Below, piece by piece: positions 25,101-36,059 of a stretch of DNA of 64,000 nt. A model generated the notes under the pieces. The model worked only from the letters and a program-made list of their open reading frames with translations, was not told the DNA's origin and made no database searches. Each line of letters starts with the position of its first letter. Position 1 is the stretch's first letter. Origin of the DNA: Warburgia ugandensis (Eukaryota; Streptophyta; Magnoliopsida; Canellales; Canellaceae); assembly GCA_035236585.1 (NCBI GenBank), contig CP141137.1, positions 50,304,057-50,368,056 of the forward strand, written 5' to 3'. Both the position numbers and the translations under genes were made by a program.

Positions 25101-28100
25101 CTAATTGTCTTAGTAAGAAAATAGCTTCCATGGTAGACCTCCCAGGCATGAAATCAAACTGATTCTCCTATACACTTGTTTCATGTCGTAGCCTCTTCTC
25201 AATCACTCTTTCAAAATGTTTTATAGTGTGGCTCATAAGTTTGATCCCTTGATAATTAGTGCAGCTCTGAATGTCTCCTTTATTCATATAGATTGGTACA
25301 ATAGAGCTTTTCCTCCACTCATCAAGCATTTTCTTTGATTTTATAATATTGTTAAACAACTTGGTCAACCAAATTACCCCAATATCTCCAATATGCTTCT
25401 AAACCTCTATTGGTACACCATCAAGCCCCATTGCCTTTCCTGATTTCATCTTTTTGAAGGCATCTTTTACTTTAGGTATTTTAATCCTACGTTCATATCT
25501 ATAATATCCAATGTTATTTAGATTTATAGTATTTTCAATCCCTATATTTTCAGAATTTTTGAAAGTATGTTTCCCACCTTTGTTTGATCTCATCTTCTTT
25601 GACTAATACCCTTTGATCATCGCTTCTAATACACTTAACATGATCTAAGTCTTTACCCTTTTGCTCTCTTACTTTTACAAGTTTAAGCACATCTTTCTCA
25701 CCTTCTTTTGTTCTTAATTTATTATAGAGCTCATCATATGCTTTAAGTTTAGCCTCACATACTATTCTCTTACCAGCGTTTTTAGCATTCTTATATTGTT
25801 CATAGTTTTCATTATTTCTAATCTTCTGCCAAGCTTTAAAACGCATCCATTTTTCTTTAATAACTTTTTGTACTATTTCACTCCACCACTATGTTTCCTT
25901 TGCTAATAGCCTTTTACCTTTAGATACTCATAAGACATTTTTTGTCACTTTCTTAATGGACGCACCCATATTAGTCTACGTGGTATTTACTTATGTTTCA
26001 TAGTTCCAATTTCCTTCTACCATCAACTTATTTTTGAATGAGGTTATTTTTTCTCCTTTTAAGTTCACCATTTAGTTTTTGGCTGTGTATTAAGTTCAGT
26101 TCTTTTACTCTATCTTTTAATATGGATATCCATAACCATTAACTTATGTTATGAGGTTAAACTCTCACCAGGTATCACTTTACAATTCTGACATGTAGAT
26201 CGTTCATTATTCCTAAGTAGAAAAGAGTCTATTTGGCTTTTATGAAGTTCACTTTTAAAGGTTATTAAGTGTTCATCCCTCTTTTTAAAGAGTGTATTTG
26301 CAATGGACAGGTTATATGACAAAGCAAAATCAAGGATATTCTCCCTCATCTCAATTCGTTCACCTATACTATACCCTCCATGTATTTTATCATATCCTTC
26401 CTTATCTTTTTCTACATGGCCATTTAAGTCTGCTAATATCCCTTCAGTGTTAGGAATTTCTTGTATGACTCCCTTTATATCTTCCCAAAATTGTCTCTTG
26501 ATTATATCTTGTAACCCTATTTGTGGTGCGTATGCACTTATAATATTTATAATCTGCTCTCCTAGAACAATTTTTATTATTATAATTCTATCACTGATTA
26601 TTTTAACGTCCACAACTTTATCCTTTAATTCCTTATCCACTATTATTCTTACGCCATTTATGTTATTTTCCTTTCCTATAGACCATAATTTATACTCATC
26701 TATTTCTCTAGCTTTAGCCCCTTTCCACTTGGTTTCTTGGATGCAGGCGATGTTGACTTTCCTACATTTCATCGTGTCTACTAACTCCAAACTCTTACCT
26801 GTCAGTGTCCTTATATTCCATGTAGTGATGCGAATCTTATGTTCTAGAGATACTCTATTTACTATCGACTTTCTCAACCTCCATGGTATGAACCCATGTC
26901 CACTTTTCACTGCACTTGGATTTTGATGCAGCGCGTCGCTTCCGAGGGGACGCTCTACTTGCCCACTTTTCACTACACCTGGGATCCGATGTAGCACGTT
27001 GCTTCTGGGAGGACGCCCTGGCAACCCGTGCCAATTTTTCACTGCACCCGGGATCCGATGCAGCGCGTTGCTTATGGGGAACGCCCTAGCTTGAGGGAAT
27101 GTCAGTTTTCGAATCATGTCATGTTGGGGTTGCCATAGTTTTAAAAAGCTAAAGATGATTTCATTTCTTCCTTACAAACTTTCATTTGCAAGTATAAAAG
27201 AAATAACAAAATTATCTTCAGCTTAACCCTTGCCGGCTAGCTACCTAACGCAAGGGTGGCCGTATTTTAAGAAGCTAGAAATGATTTTCATTTTTTCCTC
27301 ACAAACTAATATACAAATGCATATTCATTTGTAAGAGAGAAATAATAGAATCATCTTCAACCTCCCCCTTGCCAGTTGGCACCTGATGCAAGACCCTCCT
27401 CCTTTTTCATCCGGGCTTGGGACCGGCATTGGCGGAGTTTAAGACCAAATACGCTCTATGAGGAAAATTTTCTTTTGGTTAATCTTCAAAAGAATTCCCC
27501 AGAAAATCAGCGAAGTGACCTTCTATGGGTGAGAATGATGGAAACAGGAACTTTGGTCACTGTTCTGGGAGGTTTTGTATAGCAGCGGAATTCATATCTT
27601 CAGGTAGATCTTTATTCAATTCTGTAGCATCTGATACAAACAAAAAGCTCATTTGTGCTGCATTGATGCGAACATTGGTATACAACATATTTTAGCCAAA
27701 TTTGACATGAATTATCCAATACATACCTTCACTGAACTCACAACCTAAGTCCATGCATCAATATGTTTCATATTGAAAATGTTCCCCCGCATTTCAAATT
27801 GGCATGCTTGCAGCTTGAAGATGCAATACGTTTGTACTGTCTTTTCTTGTCTGCAGGCCCTCCCTGTTTGCAGCCTGTCCTGTTGATGAAGGGGATTATC
27901 TGTATGCGCCCTTGTTAGTTGGCTGCTGCAAAAGCACAAAGACCTCCTAGATTTTTTATGGTATTCAATGAGAATAGTTTAATAGGGTTACTAGCATCAT
28001 CAGTACTTTTAATTCTACCATAACACTGATAACACTATCAAGCAGCTTTAACTTATCTCAATGGATATCATCAATTTTACTGTTGTACCGAGGGTCAGCC

Positions 28101-31100
28101 ATAGTGACATGACACACATAGACACATACATATCATATTTGAACAGACTCTGGCTAAGTTATTGTTTCCTATTTTTGAAACTTTTCATATGGATGATTAC
28201 AATCTCATGTCTTTGTGTTTCCTTTTTGATAGATAGGATTTTAGATATAGTTATGCACACACATATAGATATGCCTATGTTATGTTCAAACATTATAACA
28301 TGCAAAAGTATGTAATACATTAACAAATAAAACCTACTTAAGTCCTACATGACGATAAATGGAAAAAATATTAAGAGAAATGCTAGACAGACTGAGTTTT
28401 CTGGACTGACTCGGTGACCTATACCCTATCTAGGCCCCACCTCTTGGATGATCTGACCCAATCGTCTTGTTGGTTTCCCCTGCATAGGCTACCTACAAAA
28501 GCTCATGCCCATTGGATGCTTCTAGCTACTAGTTTTTTCTGTTTAAAAATCTAGTCATGATTTAAAAACTCTAAATGGCATAGTTAAAATCATCCATCAG
28601 CATTAATTTTTGTGCCTGGCCAATTTAGGGGAGATCAGACAAGATGATTAGGTCACACCATGCAGAGGTGGGGCCTACATGGGGGTCCCAACAATCAATT
28701 GGGAACACAGCCCTGATTGCATTCTCAAAGATAAAACATCAATATATCTTAAGCAATATGTTATATAAGCCAGATGTAGTGACCATTTTAGCATATCAAA
28801 ATAACATTGCCATGTATTGCAATATGTCCTTGCAATCATGATCAAGATAGATACTTCATGCTTCTTCAAATCAACTACTTCATTGGGTTTACAAACTCTA
28901 CTTCCTTGATCATCTACTCAATTGAGTTTACAAACTATCCACACTTTAGTTCAGCTGTGCTGCACTTGATGAGGAACCTGTAAACATTGCCCTTAATAAC
29001 CATAAATAGTAGCTTTATTGGCAAAGTAAACTTTGGATGGACACCTTGGAGCAAAGCTCATGACATTGCTGGCTGTTAAGTAAAGGAATATTATGGTCAT
29101 CTATATTGCACCTTGTTTCAGTTTATCTCAATAATGCCATTTCTTCATTTCTTCTTTGCCTTTTTCATTTGATCATGTGGGATTGCTTTGTTTGTGTCGG
29201 TGGATGATGAAACCAGACTAAGGTTCTCTTGGGCTTCTTTCATATACTTACATTAGAGAATGGACAGCTGTTTCTAGTAACATTCATAAATTTTTCAGCA
29301 GCTTTAGCAAGAAATTGAGAATGGTTTCATTTTACTTACTGTGGAAAAGCTTTACAAAATGCATTGATTCCATGAAAGATATCTTATCTATGCTGCTTCA
29401 ATCAATATGTAGACTATGATTTTATTTTGTTTTGTTTCGTTTCATGGCCTTTGGCAGTCCAATTAATGCTTAAGTAAAATTAACGTGCTTTTGGACAGTT
29501 CCTGGAGATGACATTTTACATAGTTTATGTTCCTTGGTAATTCATGCATGTTGGTGATTTTCCTGTTTTAACTGTCTTGAGCCATGTTCAGATTCATTAG
29601 TGAATGAGGATGAAGACAGACCTGACAAAGGCGGAAAAAACCTTGAAAGCTGGCCTGTTGAAAATGGAGAGGAGAAGCTTTCCAATGTTGAATCAAAATC
29701 ATTAAATGCAAAAGATCAAATAGAAGCTGAATATGCTGACTATGTCTTAAAATGCAAATCAGTTTTCAGGTGCAGGCTCTGCCCAAGAATTGTATGTTTG
29801 ACCCAAGATACTTTAAAAGCACACCTTAAATCAAAGGTAAGCAGCCAAGAATGGTTTGTTTGTTAAAAATAATTATGCATGAAATTCATCAATTTAGAAA
29901 AATTAAAATTGGAAACCTGCTGCTGCTGCTGTAATTATCTGTTCTTTGATCGTATCATTCTCCAATAAAAGATGCACTGCGTTAGTTTTACAGGGACAGA
30001 AATAAGATGTCATGCTTACCCTTTACCATTAATGATATTTTGAGTTGACTCTTGACTAGAAGCCTTAGATTACAAAAAAATAAAAATACAAGAGATAGTT
30101 TTGCTATAAGAGATAACCTAAAGCGTATTTTGGAAGCTGAAAATGGTGTTTCACCAGTACCTTCATTCTGGTGCATGGAACATGAAAAAAATACTTTCAC
30201 CAATTTTGGTGCTGACAGTGTGGCCTTCCACCTTTGATCTGTTGTGAACCACATAATTTGGCATTACCAAATTTGGTTTCATTACTAAATCTTGAGACCT
30301 GCTTTTAATTGGTCAAAATTGGTAATAGATTGTGTAATTGGTTCATCAAGTTGAGATCTCTTTTATTTTTACCCATTAGACGTTCATTCTGGGTTTCTGC
30401 ACCTCAGCTGCAATGCTTATTATGGTACATTGGTTAGTCATTTTAGATCTAATGTACAATTTCTTTTGTACCTGGGAAGAATTTTAGATTTTGTCATTTG
30501 GATTCTCTAACCCTGTATTCAGTTATTTAAAATTTTAAACCGTGATTGGAGTTCAGCAATTTGTATACTTGCATTTTGTACATTGTTTTCCTGTCTGAAA
30601 AGGTAAATACAGCTAATTAAGTTACCAATCACATGGGCCTTCAAATTGAACCAAATTCCCGGCCCACTGTGCTGCCACTTTTGTATTTACCATTTGTTAG
30701 CTATGTGTTGCAATTCCAACATTGTCTCCTCTACTGCTTTTCTATTTAAAGTTACTGTTTGCTTTTGGATGTATATCTCTTTTTTACTGGTCTTGATTGC
30801 TAGAGTATCAGCGCTTGATACTAGTTTATGTTCATTTTTTAAGTTTACCATTACCTGAAGTGCTTTCTTTTGAACATTATACACTTTAGCTAATGTGTTC
30901 ATTGGGATCTTAGTTATCTCTACCTCTTTATCTTAAGGTTCTCAATTTAAGCTCTGGAGAAGCTTGTCCAAGTGATTGAAATATCAAACAGGCTGATCAA
31001 TTGAGGAGTCCTATCAGAAGTGGTAGTTCATTCATGAATTTTCTGAGCAAATAGTTCTGTTCATCGAAGAATCAGCAGGAGCAATAGATGATTAAATGTA

Positions 31101-31385
31101 GGCAACAAATCTCCATCTGGACTGCTCTTTTATATTCATGTATTATCTGAGCCAGGATTGTGGTCGCCCACGAATCACTAGGAATGATGGATTGTGGAAA
31201 ATAGAGTAATAGCTGGCTTTAATGAACATTACTATAAAATTAGATTCTTGCCCTGTGCTCTCTGTTAAGAGGCTCTGGATCATGTCACTAATGACATTAC
31301 AAAAGGAGAAGTGAGAAGATAGAGAGATCTCATGTGAAAGAGAGCTCTCAACTGAACTCATTCATCCATGTAGACCAATAGAGGT

Positions 31386-31446
<61 letters not shown>

Positions 31447-33947
31447 GTCTGTGCCTTTACTGTGGGCACACACCCGCTCAAGTGAGTGCATTAGTGTGTA
31501 TGTCTGTCTATGTCTCTGTGTATGAGGCTTTGCCGTGGACACACACCCTCTGAAGTGAATGCATTTGTGTGTATGTGACTCTGTCTGCATCTTTGTGTAT
31601 GCATGGCGTGTACGAACTCAAAATTAACCAAGTTAACCTCATACATAAAACATGTACCTCTAACAATTTCAGCCTATTTTTGTTTTGTCATATGTGAAAA
31701 AGACTTTATTTTGTGCTCAACAATTCAATGGAAACACTTGCAATGATTAATTGTTCCATGCCAGGATTGGTGTACAACTATTGTCGGACTGTGTGCTCTT
31801 CCAGACCCTGAGAGGAACTGAGACTTGTCTCAATCATTATTGTCTTAGAGGGTAGAATTCATCTCTTAAACCATGGGAAATTCTTCTTATCCATCATAGA
31901 TATCTATCATTTATGGTAACCATGCCCATATGCATTCAGGAGTCTCAGCAATGTGTTCCCTGCATCTCCATACTGTGGGCTTCAGTGCTGTGGTAAATTT
32001 GATTAGTAATGGTATAAAATTTATTCTCCTCCATTTGGACAAAGGTGCAGGAACAGCTCAGCTATACCGTGGGTATCAGTAATATGCTTTATGTTGCAAG
32101 AATCCTAGTAAGACAGCTATGTAAGAGGACTGGTCTTTTGGGAATGCAAATCATGGTGCAACTATCTATTACTTTCTTGTGCGCCTTCTCCACAAAATGA
32201 GAAGTAGTTGACTGTATGTTGTTTGAAAGGAATTTTACTGTCAGAAATATGGAATCAATTTGATACATGCCTCCACAAAATGCGAAATATAAATCAGTTT
32301 GATACCTTGCTCCACAAAATGAGAAATATTTTTTCATATGTTGTTTGAATGAGTTTCAGTGTCAGGATTGGTGTAGATTGTCTTTGGACTCCACGCTTTG
32401 CTCTGTGCCCTTCCAGATCCTGAGAAGAATTGAAGAACTAGATAACTTGTCTCACCCATTCAGAGAGGTGTTAAAAGCTTGAGGCCTTTAGGGTGTCTTA
32501 GAGGGTAGAAGTTATGATTTTTAAAATGTAGGAATTCTTATTATCCACCTCAATGACGTTTTGCTTACAGGTATCCATGGCCATATATGCCTTCAGGAGT
32601 CGCAGCCAGTTTGCCCCCTGCATGTTCATATTGGATGCTTCAGTGCGGAACTTTGATCTGTAAATGAATAGACTTGTTCTATTACATGTCACAAAGCAGT
32701 GGCTACACCTCAGCTGTGTAATAGGTATCTGTAATACGCTTATGTTGAAGTATCCTAGCAAGACAGCTGCTTAAGACGATTGGTCTTCTGGGTATGCCAA
32801 TCATGGTTTAACTATAAATGACTCTCCCGCATGCTTTGACCAAAAAATAAAAAATATTGTTCCATGTGTTTTTCAATAAGTTTCCACTTTTCACTATCAG
32901 AAATGTAAAATCAGGTTGCTAACTTTGTCCACAAAATGAACAAATTTTTTCCATCATCATCATCATCATCAAGACCTTATCCCAATTAGGGGTCGGCCAC
33001 ATGAATCTTATTCCTCCATTCCACTCTATTAAATACCATGTCTTCATTTAGTCCCAAAGTTTTGAACAAAATTTTTCCATATGTTGTTTAAATGACTTTG
33101 TGCTGTCAGAAAAATGAAATCAGTTTGATACCTTCAGAAAATATAAATATGTCGTTGTATGTTTTTGGATGATTTTTTATTGACGGAAATACTAGATTTC
33201 TTTGATTTCCATCTAAGTTTGGCTTCTCTGTTTGAATTTAGAAATGTGTTTCCAATTTTTTCCTGTAAAATTGAAGTGTTGTTCCTCCGTATGTTACTCT
33301 CATGAAATGCTATCTAAAGTGACTTCTCTATAAGTACTTGCCTGCTCAGATACTGCATTATCCTTCACAATTTTGTTATCCTACAGAGACATGCTCGTTC
33401 CAAGAAGTTACTGGATGAAGGCAGGCTAAAGCTCATGCTCAATAGCGATGGTGAAATCGAGGAAGACCAAGAAACCCATTCAGAGAGGCATGCTCGAACT
33501 GTGGCACTCGTACAGGTGGAGACGCGTCAAATGAAATTAATTATTCTTTAATTTTCAACCCAGAAAATGATGACGGTTTCATACATGAATGATTTCCCAT
33601 TGTTTTGTGGCATTTTGTATCAGGATTTGGCCAATCCAAAGAAGAGAAACAGAGGTAGGCAGCGACAGAGAGAGAGATTAAGAAAGAAGGTACTGGAATA
33701 TCTCCACCCTTTGCATACTTTCAGATGTTAGAGAAGGCTAGAATGTTACACATGGTTGTTCTCTTGTCATGAGTTGCAGAAATTTCGAGATCATCCGGAA
33801 GAAGGAAAAGCCAAAAAATCAACCAAGGGTCGCACGAATGATGATGGAGAAACCAAGAAGTCAGCCAAGAGCCAGACGAACGAAGATGGAAAGGCCAAAA
33901 AATCTGCCAAGAGCCAGACAAAGAAAAAGCGTAAGGTGGTGGACTGA
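22129..33947 (+). CDS. C2H2/U1-type zinc-finger protein, six exons, 282 aa
   Basis: Exons: 22129-22312, 22580-22636, 29592-29836, 33387-33515, 33624-33689, 33780-33947; all introns are GT-AG and the reading frame is continuous. The N-terminus (residues ~14-60) is a Ser run followed by a long Asp/Glu tract. Residues 141-164 form one zinc finger, C-x2-C-x13-H-x5-H, with 'LKAHLKSKRHARSK', the spacing and basic tail of U1-like RNA/nucleolar zinc fingers. Intron 3 falls inside the finger, between its two histidines. The C-terminus is very basic, with three imperfect 14-15-residue repeats of 'DGxxKKSAKSQTN' type and a terminal KKKRK signal for nuclear import. The acidic-plus-lysine-rich make-up suggests a nuclear or nucleolar RNA-associated protein, but I do not recognise the gene. 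Intron 2 (22637-29591) and intron 3 (29837-33386) are swollen by repeats. No canonical AATAAA was seen just after the stop. Confidence 0.85.
23961..23978. other. LINE target-site duplication, left copy
   Basis: TAAGACCAAATACACTCT here matches 27440-27457 in 17 of 18 bases (A/G difference). It marks the 3' boundary of the minus-strand LINE. Confidence 0.85.
24020..25846 (-). pseudogene. LINE reverse transcriptase remnant
   Basis: Successive minus-strand frames encode, in order, the linker (25550-25846), 'MKSGKAMGLDGVP' (25399-25593), 'DEWRKSSIVPIYMNKGD' with 'GIKLMSHT' (25168-25368), the catalytic FADD motif near 24775-24797 ('LFADDIVLL'), and the C-terminal 148-codon frame 24020-24466 with 'MRMLRWMSGKTRKDRI' and 'NKMREIRLRWFEHVQ'. 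The frames are disconnected by shifts and stops. It would copy LINE RNA at a nicked target; here it is a relic. Confidence 0.85.
26149..27117 (-). pseudogene. LINE apurinic endonuclease frame (322 codons)
   Basis: From about residue 95 it shows the endonuclease/exonuclease/phosphatase fold motifs: 'RITTWNIRTL', 'NIACIQETKW' (catalytic Glu), 'NIISAYAPQIG', 'LADLNGHV' (usual GDLNGHVG, first Gly changed) and 'SQIDSFLLR'. The first ~90 residues are three imperfect repeats of 'SNALHRIPGAVKNWHG' type, translated from the 5' tandem DNA repeat. The frame ends before the reverse transcriptase, so the original single polyprotein is interrupted. Its family role is nicking the target for target-primed reverse transcription. 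Confidence 0.85.
26893..27080 (-). repeat. Three ~63-bp tandem repeats at the LINE 5' coding end
   Basis: Units begin near 26902, 26960 and 27030 with 'cacttttcactgcac' or close variants, followed by 'ggatccgatgcagcgcgttgctt'-like blocks and 'gggacgc'/'ggacgccct'. They are translated as three short repeats at the N-terminus of the endonuclease frame. Confidence 0.75.
27125..27391 (-). repeat. Two ~130-bp tandem repeats in the LINE 5' region
   Basis: The unit 27125-27252 recurs at 27253-27391: 'aagctaaagatgatttcat' versus 'aagctagaaatgattttcat', then 'cttacaaact' versus 'ctcacaaact', then 'atcttcag' versus 'atcttcaa', then 'cccttgccgg' versus 'cccttgccag', then 'cctaacgcaag' versus 'cctgatgcaag'. 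Repeated 5' units are known to carry promoter activity in several LINE groups; that role here is inference. Confidence 0.7.
28427..28683. mobile_element. Foldback-like inverted repeat in intron 2
   Basis: The arm 28427-28482 ('taggccccacctct' then 'tcttg') pairs with the reverse complement of 28628-28683 at about three-quarters identity over 55 bp, separated by ~145 bp. It resembles a small MITE. No clear target duplication was found, so the class is open. Confidence 0.5.
31388..31443. repeat. (TC)n microsatellite
   Basis: Pure dinucleotide run of 56 bp in intron 3, followed by two related ~70-bp units with 'gcctttactgtgggcacacacc' and 'gctttgccgtggacacacacc' starts. Confidence 0.95.
31763..32945. 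repeat. Diverged ~600-bp tandem duplication in intron 3
   Basis: About 31763-32345 and 32363-32945 are collinear. Shared blocks include 'caggattggtgta', 'cttccaga.cctgag', 'gtcttagagggtagaa', 'catatgc.ttcaggagtc', 'ctcagct', 'atcctag.aagacagct', 'ggtctt.tggg', 'atcatgg' and 'tccacaaaatg'. They differ by many substitutions and small indels, so the duplication is old. Confidence 0.8.
32954..33062 (-). mobile_element. RTE LINE 3'-end fragment
   Basis: About 110 bp of the LINE 3' end with its (CAT)n tail, nearly the same as 23985-24095. It is flanked by TGAACAAA(T/A)TTTTTCCA copies at 32937-32953 and 33063-33079, so it is an independent, severely 5'-truncated insertion. Confidence 0.88.
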
Positions 33948-34299
33948 ATTGTGTGATAGTTACTTAAATGTACTGGACAAAGGTCTACCTTCTTACGTAG
34001 AGACAGTTTTGTAATTTACAGGGAAACTTTGTGAATTGAAACTTACAGACCATCCCAGTGGGATGACACCCTTAATATTTCTTTTCAATTGTGTTGCTAG
34101 AAGGTAAAATAGATCACTGTAAATATTGTAGTTCTTTGGCTTCTCAAAGGAGAGAGAGAGAGATCGTACAGCCTTTTGGGTCCGGATTCTCTGAGACCTC
34201 TAAGCAGCAAGTCGTGAATAATACCTTGTCTCCCATAATCATATGAGGGCTATTTGGCTGATTCAAAAGAACTGGGGCTTACTAAGTCTGCAATTACTT

Positions 34300-34395
34300 T
34301 CCCACCCCTACGCACGCCCAGGTCCTTGTGGTCTGCCCCTTCCCCAGAACTCGCATGGGCAGGAGCTTCGTGCACGGGACCGCCCTTTGCTATCT
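34300..34395 (+). mobile_element. Au-type SINE, 3' part only
   Basis: It contains 'ggtccttgtggtctgcccc', 'ttccccag', 'gggcaggagcttcgtgcac' and 'gggaccgcccttt', which is the second half of the SINE. The tRNA-like head is missing. Confidence 0.65.
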
Positions 34396-35087
34396 AACAA
34401 ATGAATCGTTATTTTAAAGATAATACAGCCTTGAACAGAAAAATGTTACATATACACAAGTATTTGAGCGTTTAAGTGAACAATGGATCGCTAAGTGACA
34501 CGGCTGCATCAGCACCAGAATGCAGTTCCCCCACCCCTGCCTTGGGCAATGGCAATTTCTTCGTCGATGTAAAACCAAATGAAGAAGGGATCCTTTGTGG
34601 TTGGTTCTCTCTACTCTCCTTCCCCAGATATATCTGCAAGGGACCAAAAGGTCCAACCTTGCTACGAATGCACTATAAAATGAACGCCAAGATCCTCTTC
34701 TTCCATGAAAACCTGCCTTAAATATCAAATATCCAACTGGTCCAAGGTATACTCCATTCTCAATCCTCTTCTCCTGGAATTCAAGAGGATATTTGTTAGT
34801 CACTAAAGCAATTTCTACCATTTCTATTCCCTTCCCACTCCTATAAATTTTAAAAACTCAATTTATTAATTTGTTACTTGGTGTGAACAAAAGAAATGAC
34901 TTAACTATACCAATTTTCTATTTCAGGGGAAGCGGCACCAGAAAACCACTCAATTTTCAGTCAAAACACTTGCCTTTCATGGTTATCATTACTTGAACCA
35001 AATCATGTATGGAACACTTCCAAGGGACTTATTTCACAGTGAGCCTCTTCAGTTCTTATGCCGAAAATTGCCTTGATTGACACATTG

Positions 35088-35165
35088 GTGTTATTATATT
35101 CTCGCTTAAGATTGTATATAAACTCAATGTGTTATTATATTCTCGCTTAAGATTGTATATAAACT
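35088..35165. repeat. Perfect 41-bp tandem duplication
   Basis: The unit starting GTGTTATTATATTCTCGC at 35088 recurs at 35129 with no difference over 37 bp. Surrounding repeats are diverged, so this one looks recent. Confidence 0.9.
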
Positions 35166-36059
35166 AAGTGCGGGAAAACCCCGTCAAACTTGATTCTCAA
35201 CTATGACAATCTGAATTCAGATTTGGACAATAAGTGATCCTCAAGATCTTGGAACTACAATTGCCGAAAACAGGACACCTTTGTTGTTAGTGCAAACAAT
35301 TCGATCTACACAGAGGTTCATATATCATATGGGTGAACTCTAGTATATTGCACTGAAGTACTTTCTTGGGTGAAAGCATGACCACTGTAAGCAGTTACAT
35401 AAACTACGATCCTTACAGTTTTTCTCATGCAAACTTCAGACCTAATTTGACCACTCATATCTCTGAGAATTTCAATCCAACAGATGGTAATATGTCTTGT
35501 CTAATCTAGAAGAACTTCGGTCATTGGAGATCCAAGGTACAGGCCACTCGTACAAAAGAATTTGCTTCATCATAATGTTTTATAATAAGTTGTAAGTGAA
35601 CTCACTGATGAGACAAACAGGAAAGACTTAGCTAATAAAAAAGACCAATGAATCTATAAAATTTGATACTAGGCATGTACTTTATCAAAGGACAAAAAGA
35701 AGTTTCTCCAGTAAATGCCAAAAATGTTAGGACATAAACATTGAGATCAAGATCTAATTTATGCAACAATAAGAAGAATAAAAGATTAGTGAAGGCATTG
35801 ACTTCATATCACAATAATGCATTTGAGCTATTAGCTAAGACATTTTATGGAGGTCCTTATTCATGTGAAATAAAAAAGACCAATATTTCATGTGACGTGT
35901 AAGGAAGCATCTTTCATAGATATATCCTTCATTTTGTTTCCTACTCTTTTGCTTGGGAAATAATTCTTCCAAGAAAAGAATCAACAACAACAAAATCTCA
36001 ATTCTATGGTTATTTACATGGCAAAACAAGTAGGATCGTGGAGGTACTCTCGGATCTCC

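Larger units (their letters stand above)
23979..27439 (-). mobile_element. Near full-length RTE-clade LINE
   Basis: Read on the minus strand it runs from two kinds of 5' tandem repeats (27391-26900), through an apurinic endonuclease frame and reverse transcriptase remains, to a 3' tail of (TGA)n at 24004-23982. Its 3.46 kb agrees with the ~3.2-kb size of RTE elements, which have a single long frame and no ORF1. Target duplications of 18 bp lie at 23961-23978 and 27440-27457. The reading frame is broken in several places, so it is not active as it stands. It lies in antisense orientation in an intron of the zinc-finger gene. Confidence 0.9.
22637..29591 (+). other. Intron 2 of the zinc-finger gene (6955 bp)
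   Basis: GTGTGC donor and TTCAG acceptor. It contains a near full-length RTE LINE (23979-27439) in the opposite direction to the gene and a foldback-like inverted repeat (28427-28683). The rest is AT-rich intron sequence without supported features. Confidence 0.8.
29837..33386 (+). other. Intron 3 of the zinc-finger gene (3550 bp)
   Basis: GTAAGC donor and CTACAG acceptor. It holds a CT microsatellite, a diverged tandem duplication of ~600 bp and a short LINE 3' fragment. It separates the two zinc-binding histidines of the finger. Confidence 0.85.
33948..36059. other. Intergenic downstream of the zinc-finger gene
   Basis: It includes the 3' flank of the zinc-finger gene, a SINE fragment and a short perfect tandem duplication (35088-35165). 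No gene is supported in the remaining AT-rich sequence. Confidence 0.45.

Noticed and set aside
26303..26926. 207-codon + strand frame with hydrophobic segments
   Set aside because: It is the antisense shadow of the LINE endonuclease frame at 26149-27117.
34414..34821. 135-codon minus-strand frame
   Set aside because: No recognisable domain, no supporting splice structure, and it lies in repeat-rich intergenic DNA next to a SINE fragment.
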